Of a stretch of 64,000 nt of DNA, positions 1 to 8,555 are shown one piece after another. Source of the stretch: JAHEEL01 sp963836085 (GTDB lineage: Bacteria; Actinomycetota; Acidimicrobiia; Spongiisociales; UBA5794); NCBI GenBank assembly GCA_963836085.1, contig CAWIHT010000015.1, positions 124,001 through 188,000 on the forward strand. Direction: 5' to 3'. The translations under genes and the position numbers were made by a program. The stretch's first letter is position 1. Each line of letters opens with the position of its first letter. The notes beneath the pieces were generated by a model. It ran no database searches and was not told where the DNA came from. It worked only from the letters and a program-made list of their open reading frames with translations.

Positions 1-60
1 GCAGGCAAGCCTGGCGGCCGATACGCCACTCACCCCTGCCCCCAGGATCAGTGTCTTCAC
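1..60 (-). CDS. murD: MurD, UDP-N-acetylmuramoylalanine-D-glutamate ligase (5' end only)
   Basis: Only the first 20 codons lie in the window. The minus strand reads VKTLILGAGVSGVSAARLAC from a GTG at 60, the N-terminal Rossmann-like start (GAGVSG) of MurD, which adds D-glutamate to UDP-MurNAc-L-alanine in the cytoplasm. The GTG overlaps the mraY stop codon in a GTGA, and MurD directly after MraY is the standard order of the division and cell-wall cluster. The call rests on these 20 residues plus position; the rest of the gene is outside the window. Confidence 0.85.
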   Translation of the reverse strand, partial: MKTLILGAGVSGVSAARLAC

Positions 61-1121
61 GGCGTTCCTCCACCGGTGGCGTTGAGGAAGTCGGCATAGA
101 AGACGCCAACGCCGAGCGCCACCGAGATGCCGGCGAGGATCCAGAATCGCACGATCACCATGGTCTCCGGCCACCCCTTGAGTTCGAAGTGATGGTGGAT
201 AGGCGCCATGCGGAGGATGCGACGACCGAAGGCGCGGAAGGTGAAGACTTGACCGATGACCGAGAGCGTCTCGACGACGTAGAGACCGCCGAGGAGCACG
301 AGCAGCAACTGGGTATTCGTGAGCAGCGCCATCGCGGCAAGGGCTCCTCCGAACGCCTGGGACCCGGTATCGCCCATGAAGATCTTGGCCGGCGCCGCGT
401 TCCACCAGAGGAATCCGAGAGCTGCCCCGACCACCGCGGCTCCGAAGCGGGCGAGGTCGAGCGCTCCGTTGATGTCCACGAAGTAGACCGCGATATTCCT
501 GAACTGCCAGAACGCGATCAGCACGTAGGCGCCAAACACGAGCGAGATCGATCCGGCGACCAAGCCGTCGAGGCCGTCGGTCAGGTTCACGGCGTTGGCC
601 GCCGCCGTCAGCATGAACAGCACAAGGAGGAAGTAGAGGATCGGGCCGAGGTCGATACCGAGTGGCCGGACGAAGGACAGTTCCGTCGAGACGCCAATCT
701 GCTGCGCTCCCCACGCAAACGTGGCGGCGACCGCGAGTTGCCCGAGGAACTTCCATCGCTTGGAGAGGCCCTGGTTGTGCTTCCTCGCGTACTTCACGTA
801 GTCGTCAAGGAAGCCGATGAAGCCCATCCCGACGAACGCAAGCACCGCGAGCAGACCCTCCGGGGCGAAGGGGTAGATGCGGAAGTCGAAACCATCACCA
901 AGCGTGAAGAGGCGCAGGTGGGAGCCGGCGTACCCGAGCAGGGTCCCGAAGATGATGACGACGCCACCCATCGTCGGCGTGCCACGTTTGTGCATGTGCC
1001 CGCGCACGTCCTCCTGGATGAACTGCCCGATGTTCCTGGCGCGGAAGACCCGGATCGCGACCGGCGTGACGAAGATCGTGAACGCAAACGAGATGGTCGC
1101 CGCAATGAGGAGTTGGATCAC
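57..1121 (-). CDS. mraY: MraY, phospho-N-acetylmuramoyl-pentapeptide transferase
   Basis: Integral membrane enzyme of 354 aa that moves phospho-MurNAc-pentapeptide from UDP onto undecaprenyl phosphate, giving lipid I. Visible family motifs in order: PTMGG near the N-terminus, FLDDYVK (Asp pair for magnesium/substrate), NLTDGLDGL, the loop FMGDTGSQAFGG, and the MAPIHHHFE box near the C-terminus; about ten hydrophobic segments. The GTG start at 1121 (reading VIQLLIAAT) overlaps the murF stop as GTGA, so it is translationally coupled; a longer upstream reading frame is just murF antisense overlap. Length matches the family. Confidence 0.97.
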   Translation of the reverse strand: MIQLLIAATISFAFTIFVTPVAIRVFRARNIGQFIQEDVRGHMHKRGTPTMGGVVIIFGTLLGYAGSHLRLFTLGDGFDFRIYPFAPEGLLAVLAFVGMGFIGFLDDYVKYARKHNQGLSKRWKFLGQLAVAATFAWGAQQIGVSTELSFVRPLGIDLGPILYFLLVLFMLTAAANAVNLTDGLDGLVAGSISLVFGAYVLIAFWQFRNIAVYFVDINGALDLARFGAAVVGAALGFLWWNAAPAKIFMGDTGSQAFGGALAAMALLTNTQLLLVLLGGLYVVETLSVIGQVFTFRAFGRRILRMAPIHHHFELKGWPETMVIVRFWILAGISVALGVGVFYADFLNATGGGTP

Positions 1122-2452
1122 GCGATGGCCTCCTCGGTGAGCCGATCGGCGAGTTCCTCGAGGCCGATCGATCGGGACGCTTTGACGAGGACGACGTCCC
1201 CATCTCCGACCCGCTCCTGGATCCACCCGAACGCCTCGGCGGGATCCTGCAGGTTGTGCCCACCCGCTGCTTCCGCGAGACCGTGGTCGGCACCCACCGT
1301 GACAACCTCCTCGATGCCGAGTTCCGCAGCGAGACGCCCGATCCGCTCGTGCTCTGGAACCGTCGCCTGGCCAAGCTCGGCCATCTCGCCGAGGACGGCG
1401 AAGCTCCTGCCCGGCATGGCGGCGACCGTTCGCAGAGCCGCCTCCATGGAGGTCGGGTTTGCGTTGTAGGCATCGTTGACAACGGTGAAGCGACCACTAT
1501 GGACCTCCATCCGCCATGCCGACCCTCCGGCAGTCGCCATGCCCGCGACCGCGGTCTCGGCTGGAACGCCGATCGACATCGCCGCTGCGAGTGCCGCTGC
1601 GGCATTGAACGCGTTGTGCGACCCTGACATCAGCAACGTCAACGGGAAGTCGCGACCCTCGGCGTGGAGGACGAACGAGGGGCGTCCGGCTTCGTCGCTC
1701 GTCAAGTCCGAGATTCTGACGGATGCGCGGGGGCCGGTGCCGAATGTGACCGTGGGACCGGGATGCGGTCGATCGAGTCGCGTCTCACCTTCGGGAAGGA
1801 TCGCCGTGTCGCCGACCGACAGGCCTTCGATCAGTTCCCACTTGCCGTCTGCGATCGCGTCCCGAGATCCGAAGGTCTCGAGATGTACGAGGCCGAGATT
1901 CGTGATGATCCCGACGGAAGGGCGGATGGCCGGCATCAGCCAGCGGATGTGCCCGATGCCGCGCGATCCCACCTCAACCACGAGGGCCGCAGCGGTCTCC
2001 GGCGCACCGAGCACGGTAAGGGGTACGCCGACCTCGTTGTTGTACGAGCGAGGAGAGCCCCAGGCTCCTGGGATCGCCGCGGCGAGCAGGTCCTTGGTCG
2101 ATGTCTTCCCAGTGGATCCGGTGACGGCGACGACCGGCATGCGCAGTTCGTTTCTGCGGCGCGCCGCCAGGTCTCTGAGCGCCGTCGAGGTGTCGTCGAC
2201 ATCGATGCGCGGGACGAGATCAGGGTGTGTGCCGCTCTCGACCAGCGCCGCGACAGCACCTTCAGCAACGGCCGCAACCGCGTGATCGTGCCCGTCGTGC
2301 TGCTCTCCGCGAAGCGCCACGAACACGGCTCCGGGTTCGGTCGTCCGCGAGTCGGTCGAGATGGTGCGCACGGGCATCGTCGGATCGCCATCGACAACTC
2401 CGCCGGTCGCTGCGGCGACGGTTGCGAGCGTCCAGTTGAGCGACGCGGTCAT
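1118..2452 (-). CDS. murF: MurF, UDP-MurNAc-tripeptide D-alanyl-D-alanine ligase
   Basis: Cytoplasmic ATP-dependent ligase of 444 aa that adds D-Ala-D-Ala to the UDP-MurNAc tripeptide, the last soluble precursor step. The Mur-ligase P-loop GSTGKTS is at residues 112-118, followed by the central NNEVGVP/T region and the C-terminal domain with NDAYNANP, a MurF hallmark. ATG at 2452 overlaps the murE stop (ATGA), and the murF stop overlaps the mraY GTG, placing it inside one continuous operon. Length and gene order are ordinary for MurF. Confidence 0.96.
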   Translation of the reverse strand: MTASLNWTLATVAAATGGVVDGDPTMPVRTISTDSRTTEPGAVFVALRGEQHDGHDHAVAAVAEGAVAALVESGTHPDLVPRIDVDDTSTALRDLAARRRNELRMPVVAVTGSTGKTSTKDLLAAAIPGAWGSPRSYNNEVGVPLTVLGAPETAAALVVEVGSRGIGHIRWLMPAIRPSVGIITNLGLVHLETFGSRDAIADGKWELIEGLSVGDTAILPEGETRLDRPHPGPTVTFGTGPRASVRISDLTSDEAGRPSFVLHAEGRDFPLTLLMSGSHNAFNAAAALAAAMSIGVPAETAVAGMATAGGSAWRMEVHSGRFTVVNDAYNANPTSMEAALRTVAAMPGRSFAVLGEMAELGQATVPEHERIGRLAAELGIEEVVTVGADHGLAEAAGGHNLQDPAEAFGWIQERVGDGDVVLVKASRSIGLEELADRLTEEAIA

Positions 2453-3912
2453 GGCGACACCTCGGCTGCACGAACGGCTTCCTCGCCGGCAACGACGCGA
2501 TCATCGAACGGCTCCGTTCTTCCTGCGATCTCCTGGCCGGTCTCATGGCCCTTGCCGAGAATCAGGACGACGTCGTCGGGGGATGCGGATTGGATGGCCA
2601 AGCGAATGGCGAGCCGCCGATCCGGTTCCTCGACCACCGAGGAAGTCTCCTCGAGTCCCGACTTGACGGCAGCGAGAATGGTCTCGGGCTGCTCGGATCG
2701 GGGATTGTCCGTCGTGAGGATCACGAGATCTGCGGAGCCTGCCGCACGACCCATCGCGGGACGCTTCTCCCGGTCACGGTCACCCCCGGCACCGAACACC
2801 ACGATGACCTTCCCGTCGACGAAGGTCCGTGCGCCGTCGACCACGGCCTTGATTGCGTCCGGCGTATGGGCATAGTCGACCACGATGCCGGGTCCGCCGG
2901 CGGTCGGTATGTGCTCGAACCGACCGGGAATCGTGCCGACGGAGGCGAGTCCGCGCGTGATGGACTCCGTGGTGATACCGAGTTCCATCGCGATGCCGGC
3001 GGCGACGAGGGCGTTCTGTACGTTGAACCGACCAGCGATCGGCAGATGCACCGGGAAGGTACCCGCCGGTGTGCCGACATTGAACGAGGTGCCGTCGATG
3101 CGCTCGACGATGGACGAAGCGGTGATGTCGGCGTCGCCTGCAATGGCGACGGTCGTGATCGGCAGGTTGACATCTCGCGCGATCCGTCTCCCTGCCTCGT
3201 CGTCGATCCCGATCACGGCGTGGTCGACCCGATCGGGGGTGAAAAGCGATGCCTTGGCCGCGAAGTAGCGGCTCATGTCGCCGTGATAGTCGAGGTGGTC
3301 TTGCATCAGATTCGTGAACGCGGCGACGCGAAAGCGGATCGCGTCGACCCGGTGGAGGCTCAAGGCGTGGCTCGAGACCTCAATGGCTGCGATGTCGACC
3401 CCGGCCTCGATCATCTCTGCGAGGAGACGTTGGAGCTTCGAGGCCTCCGGCGTCGTCCGGGATACCGATGCCTCGGTGTCGCCGATCCGTGCGCCGATGG
3501 TACCGACGACACCCGGCGTCTGTCCGTCGGCGATCACGATCTGTTCGAGGAGGTAGGTGACGGTGGTCTTGCCATTCGTCCCGGTCACGCCCACGACGGG
3601 GAGACGGCCGGAGGGGTCGCCGAAGACGGCTGCGGCAATCCACGGCAGCGCCGCACGCGTATCGGGCACGACGAGGAGACTCGGGCCAGCGACCGTGTGA
3701 TCCACTGCCACCGCAGCCGCGCCGGAGGCGAAGGCTCGATCGACAAAGTCGTGGCCATCGGCGGTTGCCCCTGGAATGGCAACAAAGAGGCTCCCAGGAC
3801 CGACTTCTCGTGAGTCGTGGGTCACTGAGGTAATCACTGGATCGTCGCCGATCACGTCGGCGCTTCCGCCAAGCCGGGTGGCGATCTCGGTGAGTCGGAG
3901 CGCGTCACTCAT
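2449..3912 (-). CDS. murE: MurE, UDP-MurNAc-dipeptide meso-diaminopimelate ligase
   Basis: Mur ligase of 487 aa that adds the third stem-peptide residue. The P-loop GTNGKTT is at 111-117; the carbamylated-lysine region and the DYAHTPDA motif (346-353) follow. DNPR at 402-405 is the established signature for meso-diaminopimelate rather than lysine, so the wall is predicted to be A1-gamma type. I chose the ATG at 3912; an ATG one codon upstream (3915) is equally possible. It overlaps the ftsI 3' end by 8 nt, which indicates coupling. Confidence 0.95.
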   Translation of the reverse strand: MSDALRLTEIATRLGGSADVIGDDPVITSVTHDSREVGPGSLFVAIPGATADGHDFVDRAFASGAAAVAVDHTVAGPSLLVVPDTRAALPWIAAAVFGDPSGRLPVVGVTGTNGKTTVTYLLEQIVIADGQTPGVVGTIGARIGDTEASVSRTTPEASKLQRLLAEMIEAGVDIAAIEVSSHALSLHRVDAIRFRVAAFTNLMQDHLDYHGDMSRYFAAKASLFTPDRVDHAVIGIDDEAGRRIARDVNLPITTVAIAGDADITASSIVERIDGTSFNVGTPAGTFPVHLPIAGRFNVQNALVAAGIAMELGITTESITRGLASVGTIPGRFEHIPTAGGPGIVVDYAHTPDAIKAVVDGARTFVDGKVIVVFGAGGDRDREKRPAMGRAAGSADLVILTTDNPRSEQPETILAAVKSGLEETSSVVEEPDRRLAIRLAIQSASPDDVVLILGKGHETGQEIAGRTEPFDDRVVAGEEAVRAAEVSP

Positions 3913-5644
3913 CATCGTGGTGGACCGGGGAGATGCCGAGTTGGTGGAGCGCCGACTCAACAATATCGGCGAAGACGGGGGCGGCAGACGCACCACCGAA
4001 CTTCAGTTCCGTCTCGTCCGGTAGTGTCCCGGTCGGCGTATCGAGGACGACGGCGGCTACGAGCGATGGATCGTCAATCGGTGCGATGCCGATGAACCAG
4101 GCGATGGTCTCGGTCTCGCTGTACTCCCCGGTCTCGACGTCGAACTTGTCGGACGTTCCGGTCTTTCCTCCGACCGGGAAGTCTTCAATGTCCGCACGGA
4201 AGCCGGTTCCATCCGTGACAACGCCACGCAGCATCGAACGCATGGTCTGGGCGGTCTCAACCGAGATGACCTGACGGCGTCTCGCTTCGCTGACGATGGT
4301 CTCGCCGTCCGGGGAGACGATTTCGCTGACCACGTGCGGTTCGACCCATTCGCCGTCGTTCGCGAGCGTCGCGTACACGGCTGCCATTTGCAGAGTTGTT
4401 GCGCCGATGCCGTAGCCAATCGCCGCCGACGCGCCGCAGGCAGGCCCGCACCACTCGGTCACATGGTCGAGACGGCCGGTCGCTTCGCCGCGGAAGTCGA
4501 TCGAGGCCGGCCGGCCGAGTCCGAACGCATCGAGATAGCGGTAGTGCGTCTCATCGCCGAGCTGGCGCTGGATTTTGATCGTCCCCACGTTGGACGACTG
4601 TGCAACGATGTCGGTGACGGTCATGACGGATGGGTGGTTGCCGTGGTCGGTGTATGTCTCGCCGACAATGTCGATCTCGTGCGGAGTGTCGAACGGAGTA
4701 TCGGGGCGAACCACGCCTTCTTCGAGGGCTGCGGCAACCGCTACCACCTTGAGGGTAGAGCCGGGCTCGTATACATCGGTGACGGCCCGATTGCGGATGG
4801 CCGAGGGGTCGAGCGTCGAGCGATCCATGCCGTCGAAACCGGGGAGGGACACCATCGCGAGAATCTCCCCGGTCTCGGGGTCCATCACCACAACCGACCC
4901 TCCCAGGGCCCCGGTGGAGTCGATCGCGTTCTGGAGGGCGCGTTCCGCGATGTACTGGATCTCCCGGTCGATCGTCAGTACGACGTCGGAACCGGGAGTC
5001 GACGCCTCGAGGAGGTACGCGGCCTGCGGGATCGCACGACCGGCCTGATCTCGCTCCACGACCCGTTTGCCTGGCCGCCCGGACAACTCCGTATCCATGA
5101 CCGCTTCGATGCCTTCGATCCCACGACCGTCGTCGAAGTGCGTCAGCCCGATGACCGGTGCGGCAAGCGACCCGGAGGGGTAGATGCGGAGCGCCGCATC
5201 TTCGAACGAGAACCCAATGAGGTCGGCTTCTTCGATTGCAGCGGAGACCTGGGCGACAACGTCGTTCTCGAGGCCGCGCGCGACGTAGGTGAACCGACCG
5301 TCCGAGTCGAGGCGGCGAGCCAAGTCGAGGTAGTCGGCGCCGATGATCGGGGCAAGCAGCGAAGCTGCCCGCGTCGGATCCTCGATGAGACTCGGATCGG
5401 CGACGAGCGACTTGCCGTAGATCGTGATGGCGAGTTCGACCCCGTCGCGGTCGTAGATGGTCCCCCGCTTCGCGTCGATGGTCTCGTGGCGAACCCGTTG
5501 GTCGAATCCGCGCTGTGCCAGCACGGCGGCATCTGCACCCTGTACTTGAAAGAGGCGGTACCCGATACCTGCCCACGCAAGGACGAAGACGAGTCCGAGC
5601 GCCACCACGCGGAGGTCCCCGAATCGGAACGATGTCCGGCTCAT
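3905..5644 (-). CDS. ftsI: FtsI, septal penicillin-binding protein (class B transpeptidase)
   Basis: Class B PBP of 579 aa that cross-links septal peptidoglycan. One N-terminal membrane anchor (about residues 11-31), a dimerisation domain from the RGTIYDRDG motif (60-68), then the transpeptidase domain with S296-T-L-K299, S350-S-N352 and K494-T-G-T497, all three catalytic boxes intact. No PASTA repeats at the C-terminus, unlike some actinobacterial PBPs. It lies between ftsL and murE; an 83-nt spacer separates it from ftsL, and GAGGA sits upstream of the ATG as ribosome-binding site. Confidence 0.95.
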   Translation of the reverse strand: MSRTSFRFGDLRVVALGLVFVLAWAGIGYRLFQVQGADAAVLAQRGFDQRVRHETIDAKRGTIYDRDGVELAITIYGKSLVADPSLIEDPTRAASLLAPIIGADYLDLARRLDSDGRFTYVARGLENDVVAQVSAAIEEADLIGFSFEDAALRIYPSGSLAAPVIGLTHFDDGRGIEGIEAVMDTELSGRPGKRVVERDQAGRAIPQAAYLLEASTPGSDVVLTIDREIQYIAERALQNAIDSTGALGGSVVVMDPETGEILAMVSLPGFDGMDRSTLDPSAIRNRAVTDVYEPGSTLKVVAVAAALEEGVVRPDTPFDTPHEIDIVGETYTDHGNHPSVMTVTDIVAQSSNVGTIKIQRQLGDETHYRYLDAFGLGRPASIDFRGEATGRLDHVTEWCGPACGASAAIGYGIGATTLQMAAVYATLANDGEWVEPHVVSEIVSPDGETIVSEARRRQVISVETAQTMRSMLRGVVTDGTGFRADIEDFPVGGKTGTSDKFDVETGEYSETETIAWFIGIAPIDDPSLVAAVVLDTPTGTLPDETELKFGGASAAPVFADIVESALHQLGISPVHHDDE

Positions 5645-5727
5645 ATCAGACCATCCTCAGCGTGTCATGGCAGTCGCGAGCCTGGCCGCCAGCGTTCGGC
5701 CTGAGCATCGTTCCCCTCCCTTGGTGG

Positions 5728-6120
5728 TCACGGCTGCTCCAGGAGCAGAGCTCTCAGGTCCAGCCATCGATCCTCAGGGCCGCCGACGGCAGCCTCGATA
5801 CCCGTGAGTTCGATCGTCTGTCGATTGTCCGGGTAGACGAGACCGAGTTCGGCGGCCCTATCTGTGATCCGGCCCGGCGCTTGGAGTCGAGCGTGCTCAA
5901 CTCTCAGGTCCCAGTGCAGTTGTTCCTGTGCTGCGATCTCGCGGTCCAGCAGTTGAATCTCGAATGCCGTCCGATCGAGCGAGATCCTCGAGTAGATCAC
6001 CGCGAAGAAGGCGATGACGACGGCGAGCACGAATATCAGGAGCGGGCGAACGACGGGACGACTTCTCGCTCCGGTGGGCGCACGGCGGGTGGTTGTTGTG
6101 GGGAAGGCACCGGCGGTCAT
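5728..6120 (-). CDS. ftsL: FtsL-like septum formation initiator
   Basis: Small bitopic protein of 130 aa: a Thr/Arg-rich cytoplasmic tail of about 25 residues, one membrane segment (about 26-45, LLIFVLAVVIAFFAVIY), then a coiled-coil-like stretch rich in Leu, Gln and Glu (about 48-85) and a short C-terminus containing the ELGLVYPD segment typical of the FtsL/DivIC family. It should join FtsQ, FtsB-like partners and FtsI at the septum. Sequence identity in this family is low, so the name relies on topology and position between rsmH and ftsI. ATG overlaps the rsmH stop (ATGA). Confidence 0.85.
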   Translation of the reverse strand: MTAGAFPTTTTRRAPTGARSRPVVRPLLIFVLAVVIAFFAVIYSRISLDRTAFEIQLLDREIAAQEQLHWDLRVEHARLQAPGRITDRAAELGLVYPDNRQTIELTGIEAAVGGPEDRWLDLRALLLEQP

Positions 6121-7052
6121 GCGGCGGTCCTCTCAGCGATCCGGAGGATCGCGCTCCGAGAGCGCGGGTTCGCTGCCACTTCCTCGTCCGAGGGCCGTAC
6201 CCGTCCGAGATCAACGAGTTCGGGGCTGCGTTCGCAGACACACACCGGGAGTTCGGGCGGACACGTGCAGTCGACGGCACCGGCGGCGATCCATCGCTTG
6301 ACGATGCGATCCTCGAGTGAGTGGTACGCGATCACGCAGATCCTCCCACCCGGCCGGAGAAGCTCGATGGCGGATTCGAGACCGGACGTGAGCGCCTCGA
6401 GCTCAGCGTTCGTCGCGATGCGAAGTGCCTGGAACGTCTTCCTGGCCGGATGGCCGGAGCGTCTGGCTGCCGCGGGAACCGCATCGGCGATGACGGCGGC
6501 GAGATCGGCGGTGTCATCGATCGGTCGGGCCGCGACGATGGCTCCTGCGATCCGTCCCGCGAATCGCTCTTCTCCATACCGTCGGATGAGCGAGCGAAGC
6601 TCGTCGTAGTCGAGATCGTTGACAAGGTCGCCTGCGCTCGATGGAGCATCGGCGCCCATCCGCATGTCGATCGGGCCGCTGCGGTGATAGGAGAACCCGC
6701 GTCCTGCGGTATCCACCTGATGTGATGAGATGCCAAGGTCCAGAAGAATCCCGTCAACGGTCCCAGGAGTGTCAGGTGATGTACCCAGCTCATCGTTGAC
6801 GAGGAACTGCATCTCGGCGAAGTTGCCCAGCACGATGCGCAGACGCGAGTCGTCCGGCCGGTTCGCCAACGCCTCCGGATCGCGATCGATTCCGATGATC
6901 TGCACCTGCGGATACGTGGCGAGCAGGGCGCGCGTGTGACCGCCACCGCCGAACGTCCCATCGACGATCACTCCGGACGATGCCGGAGCGAGCGCCTCGA
7001 CACATGCCTCGACGAGGACCGGATTGTGGTAGCTGCTGGTGGTCTGATCCAT
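6117..7052 (-). CDS. rsmH: RsmH (MraW), 16S rRNA m4C1402 N4-methyltransferase
   Basis: S-adenosylmethionine-dependent methyltransferase of 311 aa acting on 16S rRNA C1402. Starts MDQTTSSYHNPVLVEA, where HNPVL is family-defining; the SAM-binding GTFGGGGHT follows at about residues 32-40, then GILLDLGISS and the C-terminal AYHSLEDRIVK. The ATG at 7052 is chosen because the protein begins here in homologues; the preceding G-run serves as Shine-Dalgarno but lies inside a 15-bp stem (see the RNA element at 7053-7133). Second gene of the operon, 144 nt after mraZ. Confidence 0.96.
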   Translation of the reverse strand: MDQTTSSYHNPVLVEACVEALAPASSGVIVDGTFGGGGHTRALLATYPQVQIIGIDRDPEALANRPDDSRLRIVLGNFAEMQFLVNDELGTSPDTPGTVDGILLDLGISSHQVDTAGRGFSYHRSGPIDMRMGADAPSSAGDLVNDLDYDELRSLIRRYGEERFAGRIAGAIVAARPIDDTADLAAVIADAVPAAARRSGHPARKTFQALRIATNAELEALTSGLESAIELLRPGGRICVIAYHSLEDRIVKRWIAAGAVDCTCPPELPVCVCERSPELVDLGRVRPSDEEVAANPRSRSAILRIAERTAA

Positions 7053-7133
7053 GGTCAGCCCCCCGGAGCGCTGGCGCCAACATGGAAGCGGGCGGAGTAA
7101 GGGGCCTTCCAATTGGCATCCGAGGGGCTGACC
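7053..7133 (-). ncRNA. Structured leader hairpin between mraZ and rsmH (candidate cis-regulatory RNA)
   Basis: On the minus-strand mRNA these 81 nt fold into one long hairpin. Basal stem: 15 consecutive pairs between 7133-7119 and 7067-7053 (GGUCAGCCCCUCGGA with UCCGGGGGGCUGACC, one U-G pair). Then GCCAA/UUGGC (7117-7113 with 7080-7076) and GGAAG/CUUCC (7110-7106 with 7088-7084), separated by small internal loops, closed by a 17-nt loop. The 3' strand of the basal stem contains the G-run that would be the rsmH Shine-Dalgarno and ends one base before the ATG. A conserved 'mraW' RNA motif upstream of this gene has been described in actinobacteria; whether this is an instance I cannot test here. 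Confidence 0.6.
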
Positions 7134-7196
7134 ACAGGCCAGACCGTTTCACAGCTTCGGACGCGGGTGGGGTCACCCGACGTCCGCTTCGACCGG

Positions 7197-7628
7197 TCAT
7201 ATTCCATGCTCCGAGACTGCCTCCTCGATTTCGGCGTAGTACTCGTCGGCTTCTGCAACAACGGTGAGCCAGGTCTCCGTGTCCCAGATCTCGATGTGGT
7301 TCGCGACACCAACGATCGTCAGGTCCTTCTCCAACTCGGCGAAGGTTCGGAGACCCTCCGGGATCTGCACTCGTCCCTGCCGATCGAGTGTCTGATCCGT
7401 CGCCGAGGCGAAGAAGGACCGCGAGATGTCCCTGGCCCGCCGATCTGTGCGCGGCAGTTGGAGCACCTTGTCTGCTTCTTCTTCCCACCGATCCATCGGG
7501 AAGACGTAGAGGCACCGTTCCTGTCCCTTGGTGACGACACAGCCCATGTCGAGACCTGAACGGAATTTGCTGGGCATCACGACGCGCCCCTTCCCGTCCA
7601 TCGAATGGCTGTACTCCCCGAGAAACAC
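7197..7628 (-). CDS. mraZ: MraZ, transcriptional regulator of the dcw operon
   Basis: 143 aa, exactly the usual MraZ length, with two AbrB-like repeats; begins VFLGEYSHSMDGKGRVVMP and contains the second-repeat DRQGRVQIPEGL. MraZ forms a ring-shaped oligomer that binds TGGGN repeats in its own promoter. The GTG at 7628 is preferred over upstream in-frame starts because it gives the canonical N-terminus, and GGAGG lies 9 nt upstream. First gene of the dcw operon; three TGGGN boxes are present upstream, so autoregulation is predicted. Confidence 0.96.
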   Translation of the reverse strand: MFLGEYSHSMDGKGRVVMPSKFRSGLDMGCVVTKGQERCLYVFPMDRWEEEADKVLQLPRTDRRARDISRSFFASATDQTLDRQGRVQIPEGLRTFAELEKDLTIVGVANHIEIWDTETWLTVVAEADEYYAEIEEAVSEHGI

Positions 7629-7659
7629 TGGTCTGCGCCTCCGTTGCGCCGAAATCATC

Positions 7660-7702
7660 TCCCACGAGGCCCCACTATGACCCATTCCGCGCCACATGTC
7701 AA
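7660..7702 (-). promoter_or_regulatory. mraZ promoter with triple MraZ operator
   Basis: Minus strand: TTGACA (7702-7697), 17-nt spacer, CATAGT (7679-7674). Three boxes TGGGT (7684-7680), TGGGG (7674-7670) and TGGGA (7664-7660) follow with exactly 5 nt between them, the known MraZ-binding arrangement. The first two boxes flank and touch the -10, so MraZ binding would compete with RNA polymerase. Predicted transcript start near 7667 gives a 5' UTR of about 40 nt. Confidence 0.85.
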
Positions 7703-7752
7703 CTCTTTCGCCCCCACCCGTTCCCCCGCCCACCCCGGGTACCCTGTGGCCC

Positions 7753-8526
7753 ATGAATGACTCGATTACCCTCGTCGGGGTCGGAGAGATGGGCGCCGTG
7801 TTCGCCCACGCGCTCTTGCGCACCGGCCACCCCATATCCCCCGTCCTCCGTTCAACACCGCTCTCCACCGCCGTCGAGCGCGACCCGAATCCCGGACTCA
7901 CGCTGGTCACCGTTGCCGAGGACGATCTTCACCCGGTGCTGGAGAGCCTTCCGCCCGAGTGGCGCTCCAACGTCGGCCTGATCCAGAACGAACTCCTCCC
8001 CCGCGACTGGATTCGGCACGGCATCGAGGCGCCGACGGTCGCCGTCGTGTGGTTCGAGAAGAAGCCGGGACGGACGACCCGGGTGCTCGTCCCAACGCCC
8101 GTCGCAGGGCCGTGGTCCTGCGAGGTCGTCGAAGCACTCACCGCAATCGACATTCCGGCCGAGCAGATTCCGGATGATGACTTGATCCATGCGCTCGTTG
8201 CGAAGAACCTGTACATCCTGACCGCGAATATCGGCGGACTCCGCACGCAGGGGACCGTCACCGACCTGTGGAACGGCCACCGGGACTTCGCCGCCACCAT
8301 CGCGTCGGAGATCCTCGACATCCAGGACTGGCTCGTCGGCGAACCGGTCGACCGGGACCGAGCCGTCGAAGGGATGGTTGCCGCGATCGACGGCGATCCC
8401 GGACACGGCACCACCGGTCGGAGCGCTCCTCGCCGCCTGGAACGGGCGATCGTGCACGCGAGAACGGCCGGAATCGAGACGCCGATGCTCATTGCGATCG
8501 GGCGAGAGGCTGGCCTCTCCGTCTAG
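7753..8526 (+). CDS. NAD(P)-binding protein resembling ketopantoate reductase
   Basis: 257 aa. The N-terminus (DSITLVGVGEMGAVFAHAL) is a Rossmann dinucleotide-binding start with GxGxMG, as in ketopantoate reductase and 6-phosphogluconate dehydrogenase relatives. The C-terminal half is helical (AKNLYILTANIGGL) but I do not see the conserved Lys-Asn-Ser arrangement of true PanE clearly enough to name it. ATG at 7753 is preceded by TACCCT (7740-7745) at 7 nt and no ribosome-binding site, suggesting a leaderless transcript divergent from mraZ. The substrate is unknown. Confidence 0.6.
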   Translation: MNDSITLVGVGEMGAVFAHALLRTGHPISPVLRSTPLSTAVERDPNPGLTLVTVAEDDLHPVLESLPPEWRSNVGLIQNELLPRDWIRHGIEAPTVAVVWFEKKPGRTTRVLVPTPVAGPWSCEVVEALTAIDIPAEQIPDDDLIHALVAKNLYILTANIGGLRTQGTVTDLWNGHRDFAATIASEILDIQDWLVGEPVDRDRAVEGMVAAIDGDPGHGTTGRSAPRRLERAIVHARTAGIETPMLIAIGREAGLSV

Positions 8527-8555
8527 GGTTGGCGACGCCACTCGGAGGAGGATCC

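Noticed and set aside
51..1469. Long plus-strand open frame opposite mraY and murF
   Set aside because: High GC gives long open antisense frames; its translation is Arg/Glu/Asp-rich low-complexity with no family resemblance, while the minus strand encodes unmistakable enzymes.
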